Assembly: GCA_964426135.1 (NCBI GenBank)
Contig: CAYRPN010000005.1
Location: forward strand, 1-64,000
From: CAYRPN01 sp964426135
GTDB taxonomy: Bacteria > Planctomycetota > Phycisphaerae > Phycisphaerales > Phycisphaeraceae
DNA length: 64,000 nt
Direction: 5' to 3'
Shown here: piece by piece, positions 27,148 to 35,883 of the stretch
How positions within the stretch are numbered: the stretch's first letter is position 1
How the letters are laid out: every line of letters starts with the position of its first letter
Made by a program: the position numbers and the translations under genes
The notes under the pieces: model-generated
Seen by the model: only the letters and a program-made list of their open reading frames with translations
What the model was told of the DNA's origin: nothing
Databases searched by the model: none

Positions 27148-27231
27148 TGAGCGGTCGTGCCGAGTCCGCGAGGCCCACCCGCGCGGCAGACGCTCACTGG
27201 TGGCCCTCGCGGACTCGGGCCGACGGCTGAC
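27148..27231. repeat. GCGGTCGTGCCGAGTCCGCG inverted repeat
   Basis: The left arm GAGCGGTCGTGCCGAGTCCG is mirrored by CGGACTCGGGCCGACGGCTGAC. A left half with better GTTAGCGG ends occurs at 50921-50952. It occupies the first part of the 750-base gap before the cyclase gene. Confidence 0.65.
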
Positions 27232-27354
27232 CTGCGGAGTTGTTCCTGCACGGCCCCTAATCAAAAATCTGGCGTCTGAATCCGGGAAGTGATTTCGGTC
27301 ACGATCCTCAGGACGCGGAAGCCTCCGCTGAGCGCGCACCGTCCATCCGGGGCG

Positions 27355-27590
27355 CGTAACCGCTGCGGTAATACGGTCAATGTAAGGTAGCGATTGCCGG
27401 CGGCCCGCTTGCGGGGTCGCGTTGTTCTTTGATAAGTCTTCGTCGGGTTTTCGACAGGAGAACGGCGGCGCCCGAGAGTGGCCGGAAAGTGTCCTACCTT
27501 TTCGGCAGTCATTTTGTAAGCTATTGCCACGACATCGTTTAGCCTCGTTTTGGACGCCATGGGGGTATGTGGCCGGCCACTTTTGTGAGG
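27355..27590 (+). repeat. Diverged ~230-bp dispersed repeat, copy 2 (uninterrupted)
   Basis: This copy aligns with both halves of copy 1 (3020-3450) but lacks the 191-bp element. The hairpin reads CCGGAAAG-TGTCCTAC-CTTTTCGG; the one stem change from copy 1 (A to G) keeps a G-U pair. The inverse AGTGGCCG/CGGCCACT ends are kept. The rest of the gap (27591-27776) shows nothing recognisable. Confidence 0.75.
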
Positions 27591-27776
27591 TTGCCGCGTG
27601 CCGTTTCAAGCTCCGAAGTCGGCAAGGCGGGGTTCACGGAGCCCGGCTTGGACTGGCAAGGCCGATGGAACGGGGCAAGGTGCTGGCGTCGCAAGTCGTG
27701 CGGGCGGCCGAGAGCAAAGTCATCTCAACCGGCGCATTCGGGTAAACTCCTCATTCACACCGCAATGGAGTCCATC

Positions 27777-28886
27777 ATGACGCGAACTCATCTCATCTGC
27801 ACGATCATCGCCCTGGCCGGCCTTGCCATCGCGGCAGGCACCATCCTGAATGCCCAGGAGAATGATTCCGGCGCGAAGAGGGCGGCAGCTCCCGCAGGCG
27901 GCGATGCCACCAGTGCCGCAGGCATGAAGAAGTGGCAGGCAGGCAAAGGTTGGGGCTGGGTGTGGGGCAAGGATGACGAGGTCGGCTCGCTCAACGAGAT
28001 GACCGATGCGTCGCGCCTCGCGGCGACGCAGCTCGTGAAGCAGGGCAAGACTTATGATCTGGGCGTGGCGTACGACCGCACGAGCTTCAAGTGGCCCGGC
28101 CACAGCCCTGGGGAGATTATTTCCTTCCGCACGCCGGAGGGAGTGAAGCGGCAGGGCGATCTGGATTTCGTCAAGACCGATGGCAGCGGCACCGGCTGGC
28201 ACAGCTGCGCCCTCTTCATCAACGACAACGTCGCCACGCAGATCGATGGCCTGGGCCACGCGACGCAGGGCGAGGACAACCACTGGTACAACGGATTCAA
28301 GGAAGCCGACTGGGGCGGCAACTTCGGCCCTCGCAAGTGCGACGCGGCGAGCATCCCGCCGATCGTGGCGCGAGGCGTGCTGGTGGATATGGCGGGCTAC
28401 AAGAATGTCGACGCGCTGCCCAGCCACTACGGCATCAGCATTGAGGACATGCAGAATGCCTTGAAGAAGCAGGGCACGACGCTGAAGCCCGGCGATGTGG
28501 TGCTCATCCGCACCGGCACGCTGCGCTACTGGGGCGAGGCGGGCGGCGACCACAAGAAGATCGCCGAGCATGACTCGGCCGGCATTACGGTGGAGACGGC
28601 GAAATGGCTCGTCGAGCAGCACGGCGCGATGATGATCGGCAGCGACACCAGCGGCCTGGAGAAAGGCCCGGCTCCGCACGAGGCTGAAATGTGGCGGGCC
28701 AAGTACAAGTCTTTCATGCCCGTGCACAACTACCTGCTCATCCAGCAGGGCGTGCATATCGCCGAGTTTCACAATCTGGAGGAGCTTGCGAAGGAGCAAG
28801 CGTACGAGTTCTGCTACATCTGCAACACCAACAAGATCAAAGGCAGCACCGCGGGCTTTGCGCTGCGTCCGATCGCGATCCGCTGA
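27777..28886 (+). CDS. Exported cyclase-family (kynurenine formamidase-like) protein
   Basis: The 369-residue protein has a signal peptide (MTRTHLICTIIALAGLAIAA) and a cyclase/formamidase fold. The usual metal motif HxGTHxDxPxH appears as NVATQIDGLGH, keeping Asp and the last His but not the first two His, so metal binding may differ; ISIEDMQNAL, LKPGDVVLIRTG and GAMMIGSDTSGLE fit the family. The start at 27777 has GGAG six bases before it; ATG 27765 is possible. It would hydrolyse an amide or lactone outside the cytoplasm. Confidence 0.82.
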   Translation: MTRTHLICTIIALAGLAIAAGTILNAQENDSGAKRAAAPAGGDATSAAGMKKWQAGKGWGWVWGKDDEVGSLNEMTDASRLAATQLVKQGKTYDLGVAYDRTSFKWPGHSPGEIISFRTPEGVKRQGDLDFVKTDGSGTGWHSCALFINDNVATQIDGLGHATQGEDNHWYNGFKEADWGGNFGPRKCDAASIPPIVARGVLVDMAGYKNVDALPSHYGISIEDMQNALKKQGTTLKPGDVVLIRTGTLRYWGEAGGDHKKIAEHDSAGITVETAKWLVEQHGAMMIGSDTSGLEKGPAPHEAEMWRAKYKSFMPVHNYLLIQQGVHIAEFHNLEELAKEQAYEFCYICNTNKIKGSTAGFALRPIAIR

Positions 28887-28954
28887 TCGGTGTCGCCGCT
28901 CGCGGCAATGGCTGGCGGCAATCGCTCTTAGACTCCGCACAGGCGTCGATCATC

Positions 28955-29101
28955 ATGGGCACATTTCTCTATCTCATCTTGCGCGTGGCCGGATACATCG
29001 ATCACGAGGACGACCTGATCAACATCTGCCAACTCGCGGCGATCGATTCCGTGGCGTTGGCGGTGATGACGCTGGCGTGGGTCATGCGCAAGCGGAAGTG
29101 A
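28955..29101 (+). CDS. Small hypothetical membrane protein
   Basis: A 48-residue open frame (MGTFLYLILRVAGYIDHEDD then a second apolar stretch, DSVALAVMTLAWVMRKRK) that could span the membrane once or twice with a basic C-terminal end. There is no Shine-Dalgarno site and no known relative, but the residue pattern is more protein-like than random frames here. Could be spurious. Confidence 0.4.
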   Translation: MGTFLYLILRVAGYIDHEDDLINICQLAAIDSVALAVMTLAWVMRKRK

Positions 29102-29107
29102 GGGCCG

Positions 29108-29136
29108 GTGAATCCCGTGATCTGCGGTGCTAGACT
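29108..29136 (+). promoter_or_regulatory. Possible tRNA promoter
   Basis: TAGACT (29131-29136) with GTGAAT 17 bases upstream lies about 28 bases before the tRNA. The -10 is a fair match and the -35 weak. Confidence 0.3.
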
Positions 29137-29163
29137 GTTGCCGCGCCGGGACATTCAGCCGCA

Positions 29164-29248
29164 GGCCCCGTGGCGGAAAGGCAGACGCTGCGGACTTAAA
29201 ATCCGCTGAGCAGCAATGCTCGTGTGGGTTCGATTCCCACCGGGGCCA
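29164..29248 (+). tRNA. tRNA-Leu(TAA)
   Basis: The 85-base gene folds as a class II tRNA. The acceptor stem GGCCCCG pairs with CGGGGCC, the anticodon arm is GCGGA-CTTAAAA-TCCGC with anticodon TAA, a long variable arm follows, and the T arm is GTGGG-TTCGATT-CCCAC. The discriminator is A, as required for leucine. CCA is not encoded. The stop of the convergent PotD-like gene begins two bases after it. Confidence 0.95.
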
Positions 29249-29249
29249 T

Positions 29250-30341
29250 TCACTTCGCCTTCACCGCGGTCCACGCGTCCTGGTACAGCTTCTCGCTCGC
29301 GCCGAGATCCGCCAGATACTCCAGTTTCTCCATGATGGCCGCGGGCGGGTACAGATTCGGATTCTCGCGGTCTTCCTTCTCAATATCGGGCAGCGATGCC
29401 TTGTTCGGCGTGGCGTACTTGTTGTAGTTGGAGAGCTTCGCACCGGTCTTGCCGTCGAGAATGTGGTTGATGAACTGGTGAGCCAGTTCCGCGTTGGGCG
29501 CCTTGGCGGGAACCAGCATCAGGTCCGCCCAGATGACCGAGCCTTCCTTCGGGACAGCGAAGTCGAGTTCGTCTTTCTTGTCCTCGGCGATGGCCCGCAG
29601 TGCGTCGCCGTTCCAGACGACGGCGAGATCCACGTTTCCCGCGGCGACTTCATTCTTGCCTTCGACGCCGTCGAGCATGCCCTTCGATTTCACCTTGGCG
29701 GCGATGACCAGTTCGCCGGCTTTCCTGATCTGGACCGCGTCAGTGCTGTTGACGGATTGGCCAAGGAAGCGCAGGGCGGCGCCGAGCTGGTCGCGCATGT
29801 CGCCGCTGAGTGTGAATCGCGCGGGCTGTTTTGCTTCGTCGAAAAGCGCGGCCCACGAAGCCTCGAAGTTGGCCAGCTTCTTCTTGTTGTACATCAGGCC
29901 GACCGTGCCCCACTGGTAGGCGGCGCCGTAGGTCTTGCCGTTCACGACGCTCATCTTCGCGAAGCGCTCGTTCAGGTTGGCGAGGTTGGGAATCTTCGCT
30001 GCGTCAACCGGCTGGACCAGCGACTGCCGCACCATCATCGCCAGGGTGTTGTTGGGCGCAACGACGACATCGAACTGGCTCGCGCCGCCGCCGTGCTGCA
30101 GTTTGGCCTGCATTTCCTCGGTGCTTTCGTAGTACGCAAGGTTGACAGTGCAGTTGTGCTGCTTCTTGAAAACCTCGACGATTTCGGGGTCGATGTACTC
30201 GGAGAAAATGAGCACGTTCAGCGCGGCTGCCCTGGGACTGCCGCCGTTCTTCGCGGGTTTGTCCTTCTGGGACTCGGAGCCTCCGCATCCGGTCAAGGCG
30301 AGTGCGAGCATGACGATGGCGAATGAGCAAGTGTGTCGCAT
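29250..30341 (-). CDS. PotD-like extracellular solute-binding lipoprotein
   Basis: The 363-residue protein has a lipobox (LALTGC) and the spermidine/putrescine-binding protein layout: LNVLIFSEYIDPEIVEVFKK, TVNLAYYESTEEMQAKLQ, YGAAYQWGTVGLMYNKKKL, and AVPKEGSVIWADLMLVPAKA near the end. GGAGG lies 8 bases before the start at 30341. It should capture polyamines or a similar cation for an ABC importer, but no permease or ATPase gene is next to it, so it must act with components encoded elsewhere. Confidence 0.85.
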   Translation of the reverse strand: MRHTCSFAIVMLALALTGCGGSESQKDKPAKNGGSPRAAALNVLIFSEYIDPEIVEVFKKQHNCTVNLAYYESTEEMQAKLQHGGGASQFDVVVAPNNTLAMMVRQSLVQPVDAAKIPNLANLNERFAKMSVVNGKTYGAAYQWGTVGLMYNKKKLANFEASWAALFDEAKQPARFTLSGDMRDQLGAALRFLGQSVNSTDAVQIRKAGELVIAAKVKSKGMLDGVEGKNEVAAGNVDLAVVWNGDALRAIAEDKKDELDFAVPKEGSVIWADLMLVPAKAPNAELAHQFINHILDGKTGAKLSNYNKYATPNKASLPDIEKEDRENPNLYPPAAIMEKLEYLADLGASEKLYQDAWTAVKAK

Positions 30342-30420
30342 GGAAGTGACCTCCGTCTGGGCGAGTCGTTCGATCATTTGTTGCGAATGGATGTGGTCAA
30401 CGGCCGATCGGCGGGCAGCA

Positions 30421-30963
30421 TCATGTCTTGAGATTCCCAATCGCCGCGCGGAGCAGCCGGAAACTTTCCTCCAGCGCCTGCGGAATGATGCGGATCGAGC
30501 CGACCGTCGTGATGAAGTTCGTATCTCCTCCCCATCGCGGCAGGACATGCATGTGCAGATGGCCCGGCAGTCCCGCACCGGCGCACCGGCCCAGGTTGAT
30601 CCCCATGTTGAAGCCCTGCGGGTTGTACGCGAGCTTGATTGTCTGCTCCGCCAGCGCGGTCAGTTCCATGATGTCGCCGCGCTGCCGCGCGGAGAGATCG
30701 ATCAGGTCGCCCAGGTGCTCGCGCGGAGCGATGAGCAGGTGGCCGTTGGTGTAGGGGTAGCGGTTGAGGATGATCATGCCGCGGGCGTCGTTGAGCAGGA
30801 CGAGGCGTTTGGCCGCGTCTTCGCTGCCCGCGTCGAAGCGCAGCGCATCGCAGAGGAAGCAAGCCGGCACGCCTTCAGCCGGCGGCGACTTGAAGCCCTC
30901 GTTGGGATCAAGCTGCGTCAGGTACTGCATCCGCCACGGTGCCCAGAGACTGTCGATTGGCAT
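30421..30963 (-). CDS. HIT family hydrolase/AP4A phosphorylase-like
   Basis: The 180-residue protein begins MPIDSLWAPWRMQYL and carries CFLCDAL (a likely zinc-binding pair), LNRYPYTNGHLLIAP and the histidine triad HLHMHVLPRWGGD. This is the subgroup related to AP4A phosphorylase and galactose-1-phosphate uridylyltransferase, which acts on nucleotide phosphoesters. Start at 30963 gives the family opening and removes 21 non-coding residues. Located 79 bases upstream of the PotD-like gene on the same strand. Confidence 0.87.
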   Translation of the reverse strand: MPIDSLWAPWRMQYLTQLDPNEGFKSPPAEGVPACFLCDALRFDAGSEDAAKRLVLLNDARGMIILNRYPYTNGHLLIAPREHLGDLIDLSARQRGDIMELTALAEQTIKLAYNPQGFNMGINLGRCAGAGLPGHLHMHVLPRWGGDTNFITTVGSIRIIPQALEESFRLLRAAIGNLKT

Positions 30964-31061
30964 GGTGAGAAGTGTAACCGGCGAGCCGGGCACTGTGTGC
31001 CCGACGCCGCCACGTAGCCGAGTCACTCCGTGACACGAGTCGCCGGCACCGGATGATGCCG

Positions 31062-31156
31062 GGGTGGCCGGGGCTGGAGTCCGCGGAAGCCCCGGAACGG
31101 AAGTCCAACGTCAACTGTTCCGGGGCATGCGCAAAGTCTTCAGCCGCGGCCACCCG
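31062..31156. repeat. GTGGCCGGGGCT inverted repeat, copy 2
   Basis: GGGTGGCCGGGGCTGGAGTC opens and CGCGGCCACCC closes the copy, with the inner GCCCCGGAAC/GTTCCGGGGC pair. It shares block order with 10229-10312, including GCAAAGTCTTC before the right end. The rest of the gap to 31252 has no other feature. Confidence 0.65.
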
Positions 31157-31252
31157 CTGCGGGGGAGTGATCGGCATGGAGACCTGTTGCGATTCTCCGC
31201 TCGCTGACGCTCGCGGCTCTGACAAGGCAGCGGACTCACAGAGTCCGGCTCG

Positions 31253-32869
31253 CTACGCCAGCAATTCTCGCACCACATCGCCATAGACATCCGTCAGGCG
31301 ATGATCGCGGCCCGCATGCAGATGCGTGAGCTTCTCGTGATCGATGCCCATCAGGTGCAGGATCGTGGCGTGCAGGTCGTGGATCGAAGCGCGTCCCTCG
31401 ACCGCGTGGTAGCCGTAGTCATCCGTCGCGCCGTAGCTCGTGCCTGGCTTCATGCCGCCGCCGGCGAACCACATCGTGAAGCCATACGGATTGTGATCGC
31501 GGCCGTTGCGCAGGCGTCCGCTGCCGCCGTCCATGAACTCGAACGTGGGCGTGCGGCCGAACTCGCTGCCGAACATCACCAGCGTGTCGTCGAGCATCCC
31601 GCGGCTGCGCAGATCGCGCAGGAAACCGGCGACGGGCTTATCGACCGCCCGCGCGTTGCCGCTGTGGCCTTCGAAGAGGTTGCCGTGCTGGTCCCAGAGA
31701 TTGCCGTATTTCGTGGTGGAATGCGTGACGGTGATGTAGCGTACGCCCGCCTCGGCGAAGCGCCGCGCCAGCAGCAGCGCACGGCCGAACTCGGTGGTGT
31801 CCGGCTCGCCGATGCCGTAGAGATTCATCGTCGCCTCGCTCTCGCCGTGCAGCGAGAGAATGCCCGGCGCCTGCGCCTGCATGCGGAAGGCGAGCTCCAT
31901 ATTGGCGATCTCCGCCTCCAGCGCGGCGTCGGCACTTTTCGCGGCATCCTCGGCCGCGCCGCCGCCCGCCTCACCGGAGCCGCGCGACAGGTGCAGGCGA
32001 TTCAGCTTCTGTACGAGGTTGAGATGTTCGCGCTGCTCAGCCGATCCGGTGGCAATTTCCCGCTCACCGCCGGCAACCGTGGCGCTCTTGTCTCCAGCCT
32101 TGCTTGCCTCGTCGCGCCCCTTGCCCGCGCGAATCAGCGGCTTCCGCGCCGCCGGCGCCGCGAGATTGTCCCACTGCAGATCCTTGCCGCCCTTGTCGGG
32201 CTTGCGGATCGGCGTGCCGGCGAATTGTGCGGGCAGGAATGCGCTGGGCCGGCCGCGGTTGTTGTCGGGCGTGATGTCGATGTACGCGGGCAGGTTTTCG
32301 TTCTCGCTGCCCAGGCCATAGACCAGCCACGAGCCCAGCGTCGGCCGCACCTCGCGCCCGCTGCCGGTGTGGATGAAATTCTTGGCGGTGAAGTGGTCGT
32401 TGTTGTCGTGCCGAAGCGAGTGGATGAAGGTGAGGTCGTCGATCTGTTCGTTGATGTGCGGGAACAGATTGCTCGCCCACTTGCCGCAGCGGCCGTACTG
32501 CTTGAACGTCCACGGCGACTTGAGAATCGTGCCCTGCGGCGCGAAGGTGAACTTGGGCTTGTGAATGGAAAGCGGCAGAGGCTTGCCGTCCTCGCGCTGG
32601 AGGAGCGGCTTGTGGTCGAAGCTGTCGATGTGGGAGAAACCGCCGTCGAGAAAAATGTAGATCACGCGCTTGGCTCGCGGGGTGAAGTGCGGAGCGCCAA
32701 AGCCCAGGGATGGCCATCCCTGGGCTTTGGCGGCATTCCGCGGATCAGCGAGCGCGCGACGGGCCAGCATGTCTGTCAGCGCGACTCCGCCAAACCCCAG
32801 CGCGAAGCGCTGCAGCAGCCGGCGGCGGGAGACGGAATGGCGCATGTCGCACGTCATCGATGTTTCCAT
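31253..32869 (-). CDS. DUF1501 protein (Tat-exported), paired with DUF1549 gene
   Basis: The 538-residue protein has a Tat leader (SRRRLLQRFALGFGGVAL), IYIFLDGGFSHIDSFDHKP, a Lys/Glu/Ala-rich insert (about 245-320), and VMFGSEFGRTP near the end. It lies 128 bases downstream of the DUF1549/DUF1553 gene on the same strand, the usual planctomycete pair. Odd: codons 47-58, right after the leader, are a perfect 36-bp palindrome that adds KAQGWPSLGFG in frame. Function unknown; export and a sulfatase-like fold are likely. Confidence 0.9.
   Translation of the reverse strand: METSMTCDMRHSVSRRRLLQRFALGFGGVALTDMLARRALADPRNAAKAQGWPSLGFGAPHFTPRAKRVIYIFLDGGFSHIDSFDHKPLLQREDGKPLPLSIHKPKFTFAPQGTILKSPWTFKQYGRCGKWASNLFPHINEQIDDLTFIHSLRHDNNDHFTAKNFIHTGSGREVRPTLGSWLVYGLGSENENLPAYIDITPDNNRGRPSAFLPAQFAGTPIRKPDKGGKDLQWDNLAAPAARKPLIRAGKGRDEASKAGDKSATVAGGEREIATGSAEQREHLNLVQKLNRLHLSRGSGEAGGGAAEDAAKSADAALEAEIANMELAFRMQAQAPGILSLHGESEATMNLYGIGEPDTTEFGRALLLARRFAEAGVRYITVTHSTTKYGNLWDQHGNLFEGHSGNARAVDKPVAGFLRDLRSRGMLDDTLVMFGSEFGRTPTFEFMDGGSGRLRNGRDHNPYGFTMWFAGGGMKPGTSYGATDDYGYHAVEGRASIHDLHATILHLMGIDHEKLTHLHAGRDHRLTDVYGDVVRELLA
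32696..32731. repeat. Perfect 36-bp palindrome inside a coding region
   Basis: GCCAAAGCCCAGGGATGG is followed directly by its exact reverse complement with no loop. It lies in frame within the DUF1501 gene, between the Tat leader and the first conserved block, where extra residues would be tolerated. Confidence 0.9.
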
Positions 32870-32883
32870 TCGTCACGGTGTTT

Positions 32884-32956
32884 GTTTAACGACGGGGCTT
32901 GCCCCGTTTGATTTTCCATCGTGCCTCGCCGACGGGGCAAGCTCCGGCGCTAAACG
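32884..32956. repeat. GTTTAGC-ended palindrome, CGGGGCTTGCCCCG type, copy 3
   Basis: GTTTAACGACGGGGCTTGCC starts and CGGGGCAAGCTCCGGCGCTAAAC ends it. It sits between the DUF1549 and DUF1501 genes, inside what is probably one transcript. Confidence 0.7.
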
Positions 32957-32997
32957 GTTCCGACGCGCCAACCCACGGCACAGGCGATTCCGCCGGA

Positions 32998-35757
32998 TCA
33001 CTCCACATACCGAAACTCACTGCAACTGTAGAGCGCCAGGCACACGCGCTTCCACGCTTCCTCGCGCGGCAGCTTCTGCGCCTCGCACGCTTTCAGATAC
33101 TCCAGCATCGCCTGCGTTTCCGCCTTGCGCGGCGGTCGGCCCAGTGCCGTGAGATACGCGGTGCGAAGGTGCTGCTCGTCCGTCTGCGTCGCCGGCTTGA
33201 GCAGCGCCTTGGCGAATTCGCCTGCGAAATGCTTCGGCAGCGGGCTGTTCAGCCAGAAGAGCGCTTGCGCGCTGGTGGTCGACGTGTCGCGCTGCGGCAG
33301 CGATTCGCCGGACGGGTCGTAGCCGAACACCGCGAACATCTTGCGCACATCCTCGCCGAGGCCGATGGGGGAGCGGCCGTTGCTCAGCACGTAGATCATC
33401 CGATCGCCGGACTTGGCGAAATCGAGTGCGATCGGCTTCGCGTCGGCTTTTTCGCCATCGCCGGCCGGCGGCTGCGACTGTCGCGGAACCTTGCCGATCG
33501 TGGACGCCATCGCGTCGTAGATCGCTTCGACTTCAAGCCTGCGCGGCGCCATCGTGATCGCGCGGAAGTTCACCGGGGCGACACGCCCCGGCTCGCTGAT
33601 TGCGCCTTCTGCGTTGTGTCTCCTTTCTCCTGACTCCTGCACATACGTCGCGCTGCTCATGATCACGCGGTGCAAATGCTTGAGCGACCAGTTGTGTTCG
33701 ATGAGTTCGCAGGCAAGCCAGTCGAGGAGTTTCCGCTGATTGTCCGTAGCGGGCGGGTTGCCGCGCACGCCGAAGTCGTTGGGCGTATCGACGAGTCCGA
33801 CGCCGAAATGCCACTGCCAGACGCGGTTGGCGATGACGCGCGCGGTGAGCGGGTGCTTGGCATCGGTGAGCCAGCGTGCGAGTTCGAGCCGGCCGCTCTG
33901 CTTGCCTTCGATCTTCGGCGACGGCAGCGCGTGCTCGAAGAGTTGCATGACGCCGCGCGGCACGGCGGCATCGCCGGGACGGTAGGTTTCGCCGCGCTGA
34001 TGGATGGGAAGATCGGTGGGGGAGTCATCGTCGGCGACCGCGAGTGTGCGCGGAAATTCGACGATCTCGCCGCCATCCAGTTCGCCAATGCCACGACGAG
34101 AAAGCTCACCAGGCTCTCTGGACGGCGGATCAAACTGCGGGACCTCCGCCGCCTGCGGAACCTGATCGGGCAGCAGTAACATGTACGCCAGCCTGGCGAC
34201 GTTCAACTTCTCTTCCTTCGCCAGTGTTTCAACAGGTGCGACAAGCGAATCGGGGTCGGCGATGAGCACAAACCTGTCGATGCGCGGGAAGCGCGTCGTG
34301 CGATCCGACCACTCCAGCCGCAGCGTGTTCACACCTCTTTTCAAGGCGAACACGGTTCCCCCGCCAGCCCATCGCCGATGCTTCCAGTCCCAATGATCCT
34401 CCCGTTGCGTCGACATCGACCGCACGGTAACGCTGCCGGTGGTGATATCCATGGCCGCGTGGGGCGTCCCGGGATTCCGATCGAATGACGCAAGTGCCAA
34501 CAACGTGTAATTCCCATCGGCCGGCACGTCGACTTCGTACTTCACCCATTGAACATCGAACTTCTGGCCCTCGATGATCTCGACGTCCCTGTCTCCCTCG
34601 CGCACCTTGGTGATGCGCAGATTGTCCATTCCCGCGAAATGCTCAGCCTCGAACGTTGTGCTCCAGGGACGCTTCAGCGTGGTGAGCGCGGCGCGATACT
34701 TTGCGTCATCCCTCTTCCAGTCGAGCAGGAGATTCGCGTGCCGCATTTCCAGCGACTTCCAGTACTCCGCCCGAACTTTGAAAAAGTGCTGTTTGGCCAG
34801 TTCGTTGCTCGTCAGATTCTCCGGCGTCGCCAGTTCGCGCGTCAGCCGCAACCGCCCGTCTTTCCACTCTTCATTAAAAACATCCACCACGCGCGTCGAC
34901 CTGAAAATCCCCGCCAGGGCGTAGTAGTCGCGAGTGGGGATCGGATCGTACTTGTGGTCGTGGCAGCGGGCGCAGTTGAAGTTCAGGCCGAGGAACGCCT
35001 TGCCCGTGGTGGTGAGCATTTCGTCGACCATGTCGAGGCGCAGGCGATTGGGGTCGGTGCATTCGTCGAACCACGGGCCGATGGAGAGAAACGCGGTGGC
35101 GGTGAACTGGTCGAAATATTGCTGCTTCGACGCCGCCTTCGTTTCCACATCGGCGGGGGCGGGCAGCAGATCGCCGGCGAGCTGCTCGACGATGAACTGA
35201 TTGAACGGCTTGTCCTGGTTGAACGCGCGGATGACGTAATCGCGGTAGTCCAGTTCGCCGCGAGTAGCCTTGACACCTTTGAGTTTCACCTTGCCCTGCT
35301 CGTAGCGTGCGACATCGAGCCAGTGCCGGCCGTAACGTTCGCCGTAGTGCGGCGAGGCGAGCAGGCGGGTGAGCGCGGCGTCAAATGCGGTGGCCCCCTG
35401 CGGTTCAGCGGCGGGGTTTGCTCCGATCTTCGTCGCGCGGACGAAGGCATCGATCTCCGCAACCATCGGCGGCAGACCTGTCAGATCAAACGTCGCACGG
35501 CGGAGCAAGGTGTAGGCGTCGGCGGGCGGCGCGGGTTCGCGGTCGGCGGCTTCGAGATCGGCCAATACGAACGCATCGATCGGGCTGCGCACCCAGTCGC
35601 CATCCTTCACGCGCGGCAGGGCGGGCTTTTCGAGGGGACGGAACGACCAATGTTGCCGGGCCGCGGACCAGTCGATGGCGTCGGCTGCCAGATGCGTGGG
35701 CAGGGCGCACGCCAGCATCGAAAGCGCGCACAGGATGGCATGGAGGAGGGGACGCAT
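32998..35757 (-). CDS. DUF1549/DUF1553 exported protein with CBM-like middle domain
   Basis: The 919-residue protein has a signal peptide (ending near THLAADA), a DUF1549 domain (SPIDAFVLADLEAA, LLRRATFDLTGLPP, YGERYGRHWLDVARY) with the motif FNCARCHDHKYDPI, which could bind heme c, then a beta-rich segment like a carbohydrate-binding module (about 385-520, starting TTFEAEHFAGMDNL), and DUF1553 (LARWLTDAKHPLTARVIANR). The N-terminal planctomycete cytochrome C domain found in many relatives is missing. It pairs with the DUF1501 gene downstream. An envelope role in polymer handling is often suggested but unproven. Confidence 0.9.
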   Translation of the reverse strand: MRPLLHAILCALSMLACALPTHLAADAIDWSAARQHWSFRPLEKPALPRVKDGDWVRSPIDAFVLADLEAADREPAPPADAYTLLRRATFDLTGLPPMVAEIDAFVRATKIGANPAAEPQGATAFDAALTRLLASPHYGERYGRHWLDVARYEQGKVKLKGVKATRGELDYRDYVIRAFNQDKPFNQFIVEQLAGDLLPAPADVETKAASKQQYFDQFTATAFLSIGPWFDECTDPNRLRLDMVDEMLTTTGKAFLGLNFNCARCHDHKYDPIPTRDYYALAGIFRSTRVVDVFNEEWKDGRLRLTRELATPENLTSNELAKQHFFKVRAEYWKSLEMRHANLLLDWKRDDAKYRAALTTLKRPWSTTFEAEHFAGMDNLRITKVREGDRDVEIIEGQKFDVQWVKYEVDVPADGNYTLLALASFDRNPGTPHAAMDITTGSVTVRSMSTQREDHWDWKHRRWAGGGTVFALKRGVNTLRLEWSDRTTRFPRIDRFVLIADPDSLVAPVETLAKEEKLNVARLAYMLLLPDQVPQAAEVPQFDPPSREPGELSRRGIGELDGGEIVEFPRTLAVADDDSPTDLPIHQRGETYRPGDAAVPRGVMQLFEHALPSPKIEGKQSGRLELARWLTDAKHPLTARVIANRVWQWHFGVGLVDTPNDFGVRGNPPATDNQRKLLDWLACELIEHNWSLKHLHRVIMSSATYVQESGERRHNAEGAISEPGRVAPVNFRAITMAPRRLEVEAIYDAMASTIGKVPRQSQPPAGDGEKADAKPIALDFAKSGDRMIYVLSNGRSPIGLGEDVRKMFAVFGYDPSGESLPQRDTSTTSAQALFWLNSPLPKHFAGEFAKALLKPATQTDEQHLRTAYLTALGRPPRKAETQAMLEYLKACEAQKLPREEAWKRVCLALYSCSEFRYVE

Positions 35758-35883
35758 GGTCGGCGAACCGTCCGTCCATTCTATGCCTGCGACGGGCGCG
35801 GACGCTGTATGGAGACAACGGGGTTCGCAATGCCCGCGGCATCCCGCGCAACGGGGCTGCTGTTCTTGCAGCGTGTCGGGCGT

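Noticed and set aside
29164..29248. tRNA-Leu as an integration site with an island after it
   Set aside because: The neighbour is an ordinary PotD-like gene; no integrase and no repeat of the tRNA 3' end were seen.
31301..32911. A 536-codon plus-strand frame opposite the second DUF1501 gene
   Set aside because: Same reasoning: the opposite strand carries the Tat leader and all DUF1501 motifs.
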